The notes: generated by a model from the sequence alone, not told the origin. DNA of 33,793 bases from Nemertoderma westbladi (GCA_032718475.1 JAUCBJ010006503.1:1-33793); one strand, 5' to 3'; positions 1 to 9,857 are shown, numbered from the stretch's first letter. Numbers and translations: made by a program.

Positions 1-905
1 AAGATAAACTAAAGTTATTGCTAACTGATAATAATAAAAGATAAAGTAAAGTTATTGCTAACTGATAATAATAAAAGATAAAGTAAAGTTACTGCTAACT
101 GATAATAATAAAAGATAAAGTAAAGTAATTGCTAACTGATAATAATAAAAGATAAAGTAAAGTTATTGCTAACTGATAATAATAATAAGATAAAGTAAAG
201 TTATTGCTAACTGATAATAATAAAAGATAAGTAAAGTTATTGCTAACTGATTAATAATAATAATATAAACTAAAGTTACTGCTAACTGATAATAATAAAA
301 GATAAAGTAAAGTTACTGCTAACTGATAATAATAAAAGATAAAGTAAAGTTATTGCTAACTGATAATAATAATAAGATAAACTAAAGTTATTGCTAACTG
401 ATAATAATAAAAGATAAAGTAAAGTTATTGCTAACTGATAATAATAAAAGATAAAGTAAAGTTACTGCTAACTGATAATAATAAAAGATAAAGTAAAGTA
501 ATTGCTAACTGATAATAATAAAAGATAAGTAAAGTTATTGCTAACTGATTAATAATAATAATATAAACTAAAGTTACTGCTAACTGATAATAATAATAAG
601 ATAAAGTAAAGTTATTGCTAACTGATAATAATAAAAGATAAAGTAAAGTTATTGCTAACTGATAATAATAAAAGATAAGGTAAAGTTACTGCTAACTGAT
701 AATAATAAAAGATAAAGTAAAGTTATTGCTAACTGATAATAATAAAAGATAAAGTAAAGTTATTGCTAACTGATTAATAATAATAAGATAAACTAAAGTT
801 ACTGCTAACTGATAATAATAATAAGATAAACTAAAGTTATTGCTAACTGATAATAATAAAAGATAAAGTAAAGTTATTGCTAACTGATAATAATAAAAGA
901 TAAAG
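1..905. repeat. 37-bp AT-rich minisatellite
   Basis: About 24 head-to-tail copies of a unit of about 37 bp built around GTTATTGCTAACTGATAATA; the GCTAACTG core recurs every 37 bp (for example positions 20 and 57). Units vary by 1-2 bp in the AATAATAA stretch and by single substitutions (TTATTG/TTACTG, AAGTAA/AACTAA). The array already runs at base 1, so its left end lies outside the window. It decays after about 905 into ordinary AT-rich DNA. No coding capacity. Confidence 0.95.
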
Positions 906-971
906 CGAAAAAATTTATAATGAAATCCACACGATAAACGTCGAAAAGAAAAGGTGTAGTAATATCAGATG

Positions 972-1498
972 CTGTTGGATGGGGATGGGGGTGGGTTGGG
1001 GTGGGTGGTTGGTTGTGTGGGGGTATGAGGGGTTGGGGGTTGGGGGTTGGGGGTTGGGGGTGTGGGGGTGTGGGAGGGGGGTTGGGTGGGGTTGGGGGGT
1101 GTTGGTGGGTGTGGGGTGTTGGGGGTGTGGGGGGGGTGTTGGGGGTTGGGGGTTGAGGGGTTGGGGGGGGTTGGGGGGGGGGTTGGTGGTTGGGGGTTGG
1201 AAGGGTTTGGGGTTGGGGGTTGGGGGTTGGGGGGGGGGGGGGTAATGGGGGTGGGGTTTGGTTTAAAATTGGTTTGGTTGTTGGAGGGTTGTAGGGGGGG
1301 TGTTGGGGTGTTGTGGGTTGGTGTGGTTGGGGGTTGAGGGGTTGGGGAAGGTTGGGGGTTGGTGGGTTGGGGGTTGGTGGGTTGGTGGTTTGGGGTTGGT
1401 GGGTGGGGTTGGGGGTTGGGGGTTGGGGGGGGGGTTGGGAGGTGGGTTGTGGGTGGTGGTTGTGGGGTTGGGGGTTGGGGGTTGGGGGTTGGGGGTTG
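972..1498 (+). repeat. G-rich degenerate TTGGGGG repeat block
   Basis: About 530 bp almost free of C on the + strand, made of irregular GGGGGTT, GGGGTGT and GGTGG blocks. The cleanest heptamer run (TTGGGGG) is at about 1463-1498. Dozens of runs of four or more G lie close together, so G-quadruplex formation is sterically plausible. The short open frames read through it are all Gly/Val/Trp and are artefacts of base composition. Confidence 0.85.
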
Positions 1499-2641
1499 AC
1501 TGCGCCTTCCCCGGTACAGTATGCTATTTGGGCTAGCTAGTATTTAATATTTACTTTTAGACAAAAGGTCGGATTATTAAGATTGTTATACAGAACTATT
1601 ACCGAATACGGGATCAGAAAAGAATGGGATTTATGCCAAACTGTTTTGTAGACACATAGTTATTAGTTATGCAGAGTTCATGTTTCCTCTATAAATTTAT
1701 GAACGTCTGTTTGTTTGTCAGCTAAAGGCTTTCAAGCGGGAATAGTTAATAAAAATGTGTAACTGCATTTGTTTATTGGTAATCCTGAGAGTGAGTAATC
1801 TGGTAGGAAAAATTTTTCCTTTCCGCATTGTTCCGCAAACGTAGAAATCTGATTGGCTGTTGTTTTCTCCAATATTGCCGTAGCCAATAATTATCCCTTG
1901 CTGACTAAAAGAAGACCGTCTATACAGATATCCCAACCATTGAATTTACTTGCTGTTGTTGCTACATGGCTAGCTGGAGCTCAATAATTATAATTACCTT
2001 AACATTGCTACGATACGGAGAAAAATCCTTCCCCATTCACCATAATGGAGGGGGGGGGGGGGGGGGGGGGGGGTTGAGCCTGCATGGGCGAATATTACAT
2101 ATTTATACACTATTTAATTTTAATCAATAAATAACCATACATATATTAAACACTCGAATAAAATAAAAACTTTGTGAGAATGTGACACGGCGAGTCGACC
2201 TATGTTATTTTTATACAATGTTAACTTAATTTGACCCTATTCTATCTGAACAATCCATAAATTTCTTTGTCCACCAAGTACTGCTTTACTGTTTATCCTG
2301 CTTCATTAGTCTATGTAAAAAAAATATAAAGTCGGTTTGAAAACCAAAAGCTCTATATGTTTATCAGTATATCATAATGTTTTCTGGGTTAATTATAATA
2401 GTGTGAAATCGTATTATTCAATTAACAAAAGTCTCCTAAATATGAGTGTTAAAGAATTAAAACGGTCCGTCTATTCCCGAAGTAGATACTTTCCTTTTCA
2501 GATGAACTAAATGTTACCATAATTTATTTAATGACTGAGCCTTATATCCCAATTACATCATTAGCCTATATATCGGGCAAATCACTAGGAGGCGTTGCCG
2601 GCCAGTTATCTAATTAACGACATTCTATTACTATTTTCCAG
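1499..2641. other. Upstream region of the Hox gene, no gene seen
   Basis: AT-rich, non-coding. It contains a 24-nt poly-G tract (2050-2073) and ends in CTATTACTATTTTCCAG, a good 3' splice-site sequence whose AG is 2640-2641. If that site is used, the Hox exon begins at 2642 and an upstream exon lies in or beyond this stretch. I saw no convincing upstream coding exon here. Confidence 0.5.
2050..2073 (+). repeat. Poly-G homopolymer, 24 nt
   Basis: Uninterrupted run of 24 G. Homopolymers this long are error-prone in sequencing and assembly, so the length is approximate. Confidence 0.9.
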
Positions 2642-2659
2642 CCATTCGGAGCTGCTAGA

Positions 2660-3124
2660 ATGTTTGGAACTACCGGGGAGGCGGCATTGATGAGCAACTG
2701 GCCAATAGGATCGTACTACGATAGCATGCCGGAACCTCTAGGTGGTGTCAGATACACGAATTTGGATAAAGAATCCGGTTGGATGTCGGGATTGGGTCGT
2801 CTGGACTCCGAAAAACAGATGCGAGGGGGCCGGCCTAGTGACGCTGGGGCCGTCGGCTCTACCATTCACTATGGCAACGGGTACAACAGTTCCTACACCC
2901 ACGGCGTCTATCCGGACGAACAGTACTACCCAACGTTCCCGCACCTCCAGTTACAGCCGCCATCGGAACATCTCGTGGACGACCCCTTGAAACTCGGTTA
3001 CCACGGCAATGAGACACCCGAGCGGTTCCATGGAGACGCCATAGCCTCGTTACAGAACAGTGTGCCTCAGAGACACCCTCTGTCATACACTTCTAGCGAC
3101 ACACACTTCAGCCTGGAAGCAATA
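2660..3124 (+). CDS. Posterior Hox gene, coding exon 1 (N-terminal region)
   Basis: First coding exon of the homeobox gene whose homeodomain is at 9589-9768. It gives 155 codons from ATG 2660. The product is rich in Gly/Ser/Tyr/Asp with Pro and His patches, as is usual for poorly conserved Hox N-termini; residues 11-18 (MSNWPIGS, followed by YYDS) recall the short conserved N-terminus of Hox9/10 proteins. The frame stays open upstream to a possible acceptor (AG 2640-2641), so the true start may lie in an earlier exon; ATG 2660 has A at -3. GC content is clearly above the flanks. Two donors are possible: ATA|GTAGGT after 3124 (phase 0, matches the middle exon) and TAG|GTACCT after 3128 (phase 1, matches the homeobox exon directly). 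The open frame beyond 3128 is intron read-through. Exon assignment is inference from frame and splice signals. Confidence 0.8.
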
Positions 3125-3889
3125 GTAGGTACCTTTTTTTATAAATTTACTTCGTCGGCGCACCTAAACCTAAGAGGTTGCTAGTTCTCAGAAAAGGTCG
3201 GCTATGCCATACTTTATATTATATTTAATTCGAAATTACTTCAAGACTGCAATTTAATTTAGGGCGAATGTCATCGCGTCCACCATGTCCTGGAATATAT
3301 AGTGTTTGTTATTCTGGTACATGCCCTCCCCCTGCTGCTGCTGCAGTTATTCTTCTACCTTATAATGGAAGGTTTGTTGGTACTGATGGAAAGCTGGTCA
3401 TGCAAGGATTCCAAGTAACACAAGTTCTGAATTTGTTGTAAATGCGTTCGAAAGTTTCATGGTTTTGCACCAGCGCCAGTCTGTTTTATTATTCTATTTA
3501 ATATAAATACACGATATTCTGGATCTCGGATTTCTGGATATTATTATTGGATATTGATATTGCAACAATTCAATGGCTTTATGGCAATACTTTTATAGGG
3601 ATATTCATAGTTCATAAGCAAAATGTTCTAGAACATTGTGTATTTATTATTATATAGAATAAATAGCCTGCAGCGGAAGTAAGTACAGTACATGCAACAT
3701 CCGAATGCCCATATCTTGCTGTTTCCCAACCAAACTCAAATATTTTTACATAATCCTTACATGGGCAGTTTTCCAATAGAACCAACAAATCACTAAAAGT
3801 TTGAAGAATAACCGCGGTGTAAGTTTTACAATATCGACGAAGACACCTTTTTCAAACGTTTGTAGCTAAAGAATGAAAGTAAAAATAAA

Positions 3890-4110
3890 AATTCTGGCTC
3901 ATCCAGCAAGGAGGAGGGAGGTAAAACTGTTTGGGCACAGTGCTTGAATTGCTGCAGCCTAGCCCAACCCCGGCTTTCATCCTTCAGTGGTCGATAAATG
4001 GGAACCAAGGCAACTTGAGAAACAGAGTGGAAGGGTTTACTGTGGAAGATCACCCATGGTGGTGAACAGGCATTCCTTGGCTTAACGAGCCTAAAAGATT
4101 CTCCCATTCA
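3890..4110 (-). repeat. Possible SINE-like dispersed repeat in intron 1
   Basis: A block of higher GC than the surrounding intron. On the - strand it contains TTCCCATTTATCGACCACTG, followed by a stretch ending in a GCACTGTGCCCAA motif. This arrangement (cccattta...acc...ctg, then gtgcccaa) resembles a repeat common in marine invertebrate genomes, from memory only. No second copy was found in the window. The 93-codon frame through it has no recognisable domain. Confidence 0.3.
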
Positions 4111-4589
4111 TTATTAATTATAATTGTCTTAGTAAATAAAAAAAAAGAAACCACTCAATCCTAATCTCCTAGCTATGCGTGCGTATTCAAATACAGACAA
4201 ACAAATGCTATTATTTAGTAATTTTAAATATGCGTTTAAATGTGTTTTATTTAGCTCATTAAATTAATTTGCCATATCTTAATACTTCGTTTATTGTTTT
4301 GGTTTTTATAGATTCTTTTGCAAGCTGGGTGCTCGGTGAAAAGCTGGTATTTTCGAATCGGTAGGTTATTTGAAAACAGGGAAATATACTGTAGTACCTA
4401 AAATCTGCGATCGTTAAACTTAGATCACAATTACGCACTTATGGGAGAAATAAATTCAAATAATTGATGATTTATAGTTATAACATAGTTAATTTGCCGA
4501 GATTGAATTTCCTTTAATAATCCCCACCCTGTTGAGAACTATTATGCTACTAAAATATTATACTTTTATCGAATTTAGAATTCAAATTC

Positions 4590-4870
4590 GAAATCACCGC
4601 ATTCCATCCCCGATGCGTTTCGATTTCCATATCGCAATATCGGGTTGCTGTTTGATTTACGATCCCCGACTAGGTATACGAATGCGGAATGTTGCAACCA
4701 GTTGCAGCCCCACGTATACCGGTATCCCCGTGCGAGGGATCAAGCGAGAGATTTATGGGCGACTCCGAGTCAGTGAACTGAACCGCGGCCCGCGGCCAAT
4801 ATGTGCTCGCGATAATTTACGATCCCGCTTTCTTTCATATAAAGTTGGTCTCCTGTCTCCCGTGGATAAA
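4590..4870. promoter_or_regulatory. Candidate conserved non-coding block in Hox intron 1
   Basis: Roughly 280 bp of mixed, non-repetitive sequence inside an AT-rich intron, including GC-rich palindromic text (CCGCGGCCCGCGG near 4784) and one TTTATGG (4752-4758), the core bound by Abd-B/Hox9-13 and Cdx proteins. A 7-mer can occur by chance, so this is only a candidate enhancer. A 119-codon frame crosses it but shows no known domain. Confidence 0.2.
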
Positions 4871-5235
4871 CGAAGTTTCGGTGGTTTTTAATTTGATTTA
4901 TTATAGTGCTTGTTAGGGCAATAAAGGTCAACAGTGTAATATATACTTGGAGTAAATCTTTTCTTTTGAGTGTATTGGATTGGTATATCATTTATTATTA
5001 TCAAATAAATTGTTTAAACATAAAATATAAATATATTAAATATAAAATAAATTATTGTAAACAGTATTGTTTCGATAATGGCTTACCGTATTGGGTTTCA
5101 ACTTTCAAAGTCAGTAATTTAAGTATCAGTAATTTCTTTTATTTCTGTCTCATTAAAATTTGAAATATTGAAATATTTCTGTGGTCACCTAATTAACTTG
5201 TGTTTTTGCCAGATGGGGAGGGGATTTTATTTTCC

Positions 5236-5331
5236 ACGCTATCAAAATTCATCCCTCACCAGGGGAAAATCGACAAGACAGCTGATTGCTCCGAAAAATA
5301 AAACTGCAACCTGTTCTATTGTGTTTAGATT
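5236..5331 (-). repeat. Dispersed repeat family copy A
   Basis: Reverse-strand copy of the family also seen at 8798-8966 (-), 24408-24580 (+), 29100-29215 (+) and, more diverged, 30015-30150 (+). Shared text on the element strand: AACACAATAGAACAGGTT, then a GCAGTTTTATTTTT-like stretch, a CAATCAGCTG-like stretch and CCCTGG followed by GAGGGATGAATTT. Confidence 0.7.
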
Positions 5332-5566
5332 TAAGACCTGGCCTTGAAAATGCGGATAATTTCACAAAAGATATGGGTGATAGGGAGTTGTGGCGGCGCA
5401 ATTTGGTCGCTAAGCCGACATAGCATTCTTAATACAGATGCATAGCAGCATGCCTAATTGGGGAAGGATGGAACCCAACATACACGTTATTAATATTTAC
5501 AATAACAGCAACTGTAGAGAGACGATGTGTTAACAGGCTAATTAATTTATTTGTTTTTATTTCCAG

Positions 5567-5714
5567 AAAACCAAATCGGAATTTGTGCCAATGAAATATT
5601 ATCCTGTCGATTGCTCGGTTCAGCAGACTATAGCGCCCGCAGAACAGCCAAGTTACTTGAGTTCAGTTCAGTCGAACGTCGAGTTCAGTAGTCCTGAACT
5701 CAGCCACACAGATG
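5567..5714 (+). CDS. Posterior Hox gene, middle coding exon (148 nt)
   Basis: A short exon not visible as a long ORF. It is bounded by TTTTTATTTCCAG|AA (AG 5565-5566) and GATG|GTGAGT (GT 5715-5716). In phase 0 it reads open for 49 codons plus one base: it starts KTKSEFVPMKYYPVDCS, is rich in Ser/Pro/Gln/Glu, and ends SSPELSHTD. It joins exon 1 cut after 3124 (phase 0). Its last G joins AC of the homeobox exon to make GAC, giving D-NAGSNWM. The three lengths (465+148+272=885 nt) are an exact multiple of 3. Such Ser/Pro-rich linkers before the homeodomain are normal in Hox proteins. If entered from the alternative donor after 3128, this exon stops at TAG 5689-5691. RNA evidence would decide. 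The 36-bp satellite starts at the base after this exon. Confidence 0.7.
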
Positions 5715-7803
5715 GTGAGTGCGAGTGGCTGTGAGCCGTTGTGTTCCGCGGTGAGTGTGAGTGGCTGTGAGCCGTTGTGATCCACGGCGAGTGTGAGTGG
5801 CTGTGAGCCGTTGTGATCCGCGGTGAGTGTGAGTGGCTGTGTGCCGTTGTGATCCGCGGTGAGTGCGAGTGGCTGTGAGCCGTTGTGATCCGCGGTGAGT
5901 GCGAGTGGCTGTGAGCCGTTGTGATCCACGGCGAGTGTGAGTGGCTGTGAGCCGTTGTGATCCGCGGTGAGTGTGAGTGGCTGTGTGCCGTTGTGATCCG
6001 CGGTGAGTGCGAGTGGCTGTGAGCCGTTGTGATCCGCGGTGAGTGCGAGTGGCTGTGAGCCGTTGTGATCCGCGGTGAGTGTGAGTGGCTGTGAGCCGTT
6101 GTGATCCACGGCGAGTGTGAGTGGCTGTGAGCCGTTGTGATCCGCGGTGAGTGTGAGTGGCTGTGTGCCGTTGTGATCCGCGGTGAGTGTGAGTGGCTGT
6201 GAGCCGTTGTGATCCGCGGTGAGTGTGAGTGGCTGTGAGCCGTTGTGATCCGCGGTGAGTGTGAGTGGCTGTGAGCCGTTGTGATCCGCGGTGAGTGTGA
6301 GTGGCTGTGAGCCGTTGTGTTCCGCGGTGAGTGTGAGTGGCTGTGTGCCGTTGTGATCCGCGGTGAGTGTGAGTGGCTGTGTGCCGTTGTGATCCACGGC
6401 GAGTGTGAGTGGCTGTGAGCCGTTGTGATCCGCGGTGAGTGTGAGTGGCTGTGAGCCGTTGTGATCCGCGGTGAGTGTGAGTGGCTGTGAGCCGTTGTGA
6501 TCCGCGGTGAGTGTGAGTGGCTGTGAGCCGTTGTGATCCGCGGTGAGTGTGAGTGGCTGAGTGCCGTTGTGATCCACGGCGAGTGTGAGTGGCTGTGAGC
6601 CGTTGTGATCCGCGGTGAGTGTGAGTGGCTGTGTGCCGTTGTGATCCGCGGTGAGTGTGAGTGGCTGTGAGCCGTTGTGATCCGCGGTGAGTGTGAGTGG
6701 CTGTGAGCCGTTGTGATCCGCGGCGAGTGTGAGTGGCTGTGAGCCGTTGTGATCCGCGGTGAGTGTGAGTGGCTGTGTGCCGTTGTGATCCGCGGTGAGT
6801 GCGAGTGGCTGTGAGCCGTTGTGATCCGCGGTGAGTGCGAGTGGCTGTGAGCCGTTGTGATCCACGGCGAGTGTGAGTGGCTGTGAGCCGTTGTGATCCG
6901 CGGTGAGTGTGAGTGGCTGTGTGCCGTTGTGATCCGCGGTGAGTGCGAGTGGCTGTGAGCCGTTGTGATCCGCGGTGAGTGCGAGTGGCTGTGAGCCGTT
7001 GTGATCCGCGGTGAGTGTGAGTGGCTGTGAGCCGTTGTGATCCGCGGTGAGTGTGAGTGGCTGAGTGCCGTTGTGATCCACGGCGAGTGTGAGTGGCTGT
7101 GAGCCGTTGTGATCCGCGGTGAGTGTGAGTGGCTGTGTGCCGTTGTGATCCGCGGTGAGTGTGAGTGGCTGTGAGCCGTTGTGATCCGCGGTGAGTGTGA
7201 GTGGCTGTGAGCCGTTGTGATCCGCGGTGAGTGTGAGTGGCTGTGAGCCGTTGTGATCCGCGGTGAGTGTGAGTGGCTGTGAGCCGTTGTGTTCCGCGGT
7301 GAGTGTGAGTGGCTGTGTGCCGTTGTGATCCGCGGTGAGTGCGAGTGGCTGTGAGCCGTTGTGATCCGCGGTGAGTGCGAGTGGCTGTGAGCCGTTGTGA
7401 TCCACGGCGAGTGTGAGTGGCTGTGAGCCGTTGTGATCCGCGGTGAGTGTGAGTGGCTGTGTGCCGTTGTGATCCGCGGTGAGTGCGAGTGGCTGTGAGC
7501 CGTTGTGATCCGCGGTGAGTGCGAGTGGCTGTGAGCCGTTGTGATCCGCGGTGAGTGTGAGTGGCTGTGAGCCGTTGTGATCCGCGGTGAGTGTGAGTGG
7601 CTGAGTGCCGTTGTGATCCACGGCGAGTGTGAGTGGCTGTGAGCCGTTGTGATCCGCGGTGAGTGTGAGTGGCTGTGTGCCGTTGTGATCCGCGGTGAGT
7701 GTGAGTGGCTGTGAGCCGTTGTGATCCGCGGTGAGTGTGAGTGGCTGTGAGCCGTTGTGATCCGCGGTGAGTGTGAGTGGCTGTGTGCCGTTATGAGCCA
7801 CAC
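5715..7803 (+). repeat. 36-bp minisatellite of splice-donor-like units at the start of Hox intron 2
   Basis: About 58 tandem copies of a 36-bp unit beginning GTGAGTGTGAGTGGCTGTGA and ending GTGATCCGCG. The first unit coincides with the 5' splice site of the middle exon. Most unit junctions read CGCG|GTGAGTG; a minority read CACG|GCGAGTG. Higher-order structure is present: the variant CTGAGTGCC occurs at 6557, 7061 and 7601, spaced 504 bp (14 units) and 540 bp (15 units). The last unit runs into CCACACATATTATGGTGAGT, similar to CCACACAGATGGTGAGT at the exon-intron boundary. The unit has about 16 G to 6 C on the + (transcribed-sense) strand. Two 711-712-codon - strand frames (12-residue repeats such as DHNGSQPLTLTA) exist only because 36 is a multiple of 3 and the unit lacks stops; I do not call them genes. 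Confidence 0.95.
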
Positions 7804-9553
7804 ATATTATGGTGAGTGGGGGTGGGGTGTGCGTTTGTGAGCCACATAGTGTAATGTAAAGCCTCAGTGAGCTATAATTGAAAAATTATAAATGCATAAA
7901 TAATAAATAAATGCGTAATTGCTGCTTGAGCAATAACTACATCAGAAAGTTTATTCATTAATATACTTAAAGTTTATTTGGTAGTGATAGTTAGGGATAG
8001 AATAATCACGAACAGTGTGTGAAAAGTTTATGAAATATAAACCAGTCAATCTTGTACTGTTACCGCAATGTATACAAACATGGAATATAAAGCTATAAGG
8101 CGCCGCTTATTATTATTCAAATGTCCTTTTAAAGATTAAATCAAAGGAAAAGCCGCTTATCCAAAAACTAATTAATTTGGGATCGAGTGATCTTTTAAAA
8201 GTCAAACAAATAATTTTATTAATATATTATGCTATACTTCACAATGAAATGGTGGTAGGTGTAACCATTATGAATTATACTGTTTGTTGGTGTAACTGTA
8301 TAGGAAAATATATAAATTAATATAATTAGGTTGCCAAAAATAATAATTACATAATTTATAATGTCTGTAGTTTTTAATACTCGTCTTCCGCTGCAGTAGT
8401 ACATAGTTGTGTTTGTGTTTTAGCAGTTTCCATATTATTTAGGACATTCAACTCTATAGAACAGCCATTATTGTTGTATCATAATCAGTTACCTAAGTAA
8501 TATTTAGTCAGTTAACAGCTCTTTGCGATGAATTTCTAAATACATTTCTGCATTTTATTTTCTGTTGTCTTAGTTATTTTGCTTGATTGAACTTTGCTTG
8601 ACTTATTGATTGAAACCAGGTAGAATCCTATTAATTAGAAAATTTAGGAAATTCCACCAATAACACTTTTATAGACAAAAACGTTTCATCAGGTTTTTCA
8701 TCAGTAAATCCTTTCATAATGATATAATTTTTAAATAAACATCTATACATACACTTACTTGTATACATACACTTACGTATTGGTTTTTACTTTTACATTA
8801 TCAAAATCCATCCATCTCCAGGAGAAATTCGACTCAAATAACAACTCATTACGACGAAAATGAGACTGTAACCTGGTCTATTGACTTTAATTAATTGTTT
8901 TGGTTAGAATAACGTGCTACTGTAACCTGCTCCATTCCCTTATTTGAAATTTAACATTGAGACGAGTATTAACAACCGAGATGGGATTTACGTGCAATCA
9001 TTCTTCGCTACGTTTAACGTTTATTCGTTCATTGCTGATAAATTATTACCACAACCCAGCTCCACCCTGCAATCACGCATTTTAAGGCGGTCACTAATAT
9101 AGCCGGAAGGATTAGACTGTTCATTTCTTTGTACTATGGCAACCCCATGTTTTAAAATACAATGTCGCCGGTCAATAACTTTACTGCGGCGGCTTCTCTG
9201 GAAAAGTATATGGTTGAGTATATGGTTTGCTGTACAAATATGGCATACCAGCATAAAATACAAACTTAAATACAAGTATACAAATTGTTAATGGACAGCA
9301 AGTATGTTTGTAATTAATTTTATTAGAAAACTAATCGATTTCTTATGACAAACCGCTAAACCGCAACTGAAACTTGTGTGTGTTGTTAAAAAAAGAATCA
9401 TATTTTGGTGGAATTTACCACATATTTTATAATAGGTATTAGTAGAGCGTCAAATGTAGAGAGAGTTTACACTTAATATAAAAAAAATGTCATCCTTGAT
9501 GTCATTTTATTTAATGTGAAACATTTTTGTAAATATATTTTGTATTGTTTTAG
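7804..9553 (+). other. Remainder of Hox intron 2
   Basis: AT-rich intron with no coding signal. It contains dispersed repeat copy B (8798-8966, reverse). It ends in ATTTTGTATTGTTTTAG, a convincing acceptor (AG 9552-9553). Confidence 0.7.
8798..8966 (-). repeat. Dispersed repeat family copy B
   Basis: Reverse-strand copy matching 24408-24580. On the element strand it holds a GGAGCAGGTTACAGTAGCAC stretch, then CGTTATTCTAACCAAAACAA, a second GGTTACAGT and a CTCCTGGAGATGG-like end. It is the longer form of the family, with two AGGTTACAG blocks. Confidence 0.7.
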
Positions 9554-9825
9554 ACAACGCGGGAAGTAACTGGATGACTCGAAACCCTTCACGCAAGAAA
9601 CGCCGTCCCTACACTAAGTACCAGACCCTAGAACTAGAGAAGGAATTCCTCTTCAATGTCTACATCACCCGCGAGAGGCGTTCCGAAATATCCAGGAGTC
9701 TCAACCTCACCGACAGACAAGTGAAAATTTGGTTCCAAAACAGACGAATGAAAATGAAAAAAATGAGTCAACACCAACAGAATCCGAGTCAAACAATGAC
9801 GGGTTACAGCAGCTTAGGTTTATAG
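9554..9825 (+). CDS. Posterior Hox gene, homeobox exon (Hox9/10-like)
   Basis: Last coding exon of a sequence-specific nuclear transcription factor for posterior axial patterning. It starts after TTTTAG with AC, completing a GAC codon. Reads [13 protein letters not shown], then a full 60-residue homeodomain (9589-9768), then an 18-residue tail ending GYSSLGL and TAG at 9823-9825. The homeodomain has R5, W48, F49, Q50, N51 and R53, the invariant DNA-contact or core residues. [11 protein letters not shown] and [13 protein letters not shown] mark it as Abd-B/posterior class. TRERR-x-EIS and NLTDRQVK match vertebrate Hox10/Hox9 better than Hox11-13 or lophotrochozoan Post2. The NWMT just upstream corresponds to the NW PBX-contact motif of Hox9/10. 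No intron interrupts the homeobox. The protein is 294 aa with the middle exon, or 246 aa if it is skipped using donor 3128. Paralog assignment (9, 10 or 9/10) needs a phylogeny. Confidence 0.95.
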
Positions 9826-9841
9826 TAACTGCGTGCAATGA

Positions 9842-9857
9842 AATAAAGTCCAATAAA
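9842..9857 (+). terminator. Polyadenylation signals of the Hox gene
   Basis: Two AATAAA hexamers (9842-9847 and 9852-9857) lie 17 and 27 nt after the stop codon, followed by GTATTTATTG. If the first is used the 3' UTR is very short, unusual for a Hox gene. Confidence 0.6.

Larger units (their letters stand above)
3125..5566 (+). other. Hox intron 1
   Basis: About 2.4 kb between exon 1 and the middle exon. Mostly AT-rich. It holds a possible SINE-like repeat (3890-4110), a more GC-rich block (4590-4870) and a reverse copy of a dispersed repeat (5236-5331). It ends in TTGTTTTTATTTCCAG, a strong polypyrimidine tract and acceptor. Confidence 0.65.

Noticed and set aside
1-905. CRISPR-like array
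   Set aside because: The 37-bp units are directly contiguous with no unique spacers, and the genome is animal; this is a minisatellite.
979-1540. Gly/Trp/Val-rich + strand ORFs
   Set aside because: G-rich simple repeat without stops; no domain or codon bias.
2325-2368. TATAAA (2325) with a TCAGT initiator-like site (2364)
   Set aside because: Spacing of about 41 bp is too long for a TATA-Inr pair, and such matches are frequent in AT-rich DNA.
3826-4107. 93-codon - strand ORF in Hox intron 1
   Set aside because: Lies in a probable dispersed repeat, has no domain and no splice context.
5663-7803. Two 711-712-codon - strand ORFs with 12-residue repeats
   Set aside because: They are readings of the 36-bp minisatellite, antisense to a Hox intron. 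Two frames are open at once, only because the unit length is a multiple of 3 and lacks stops.
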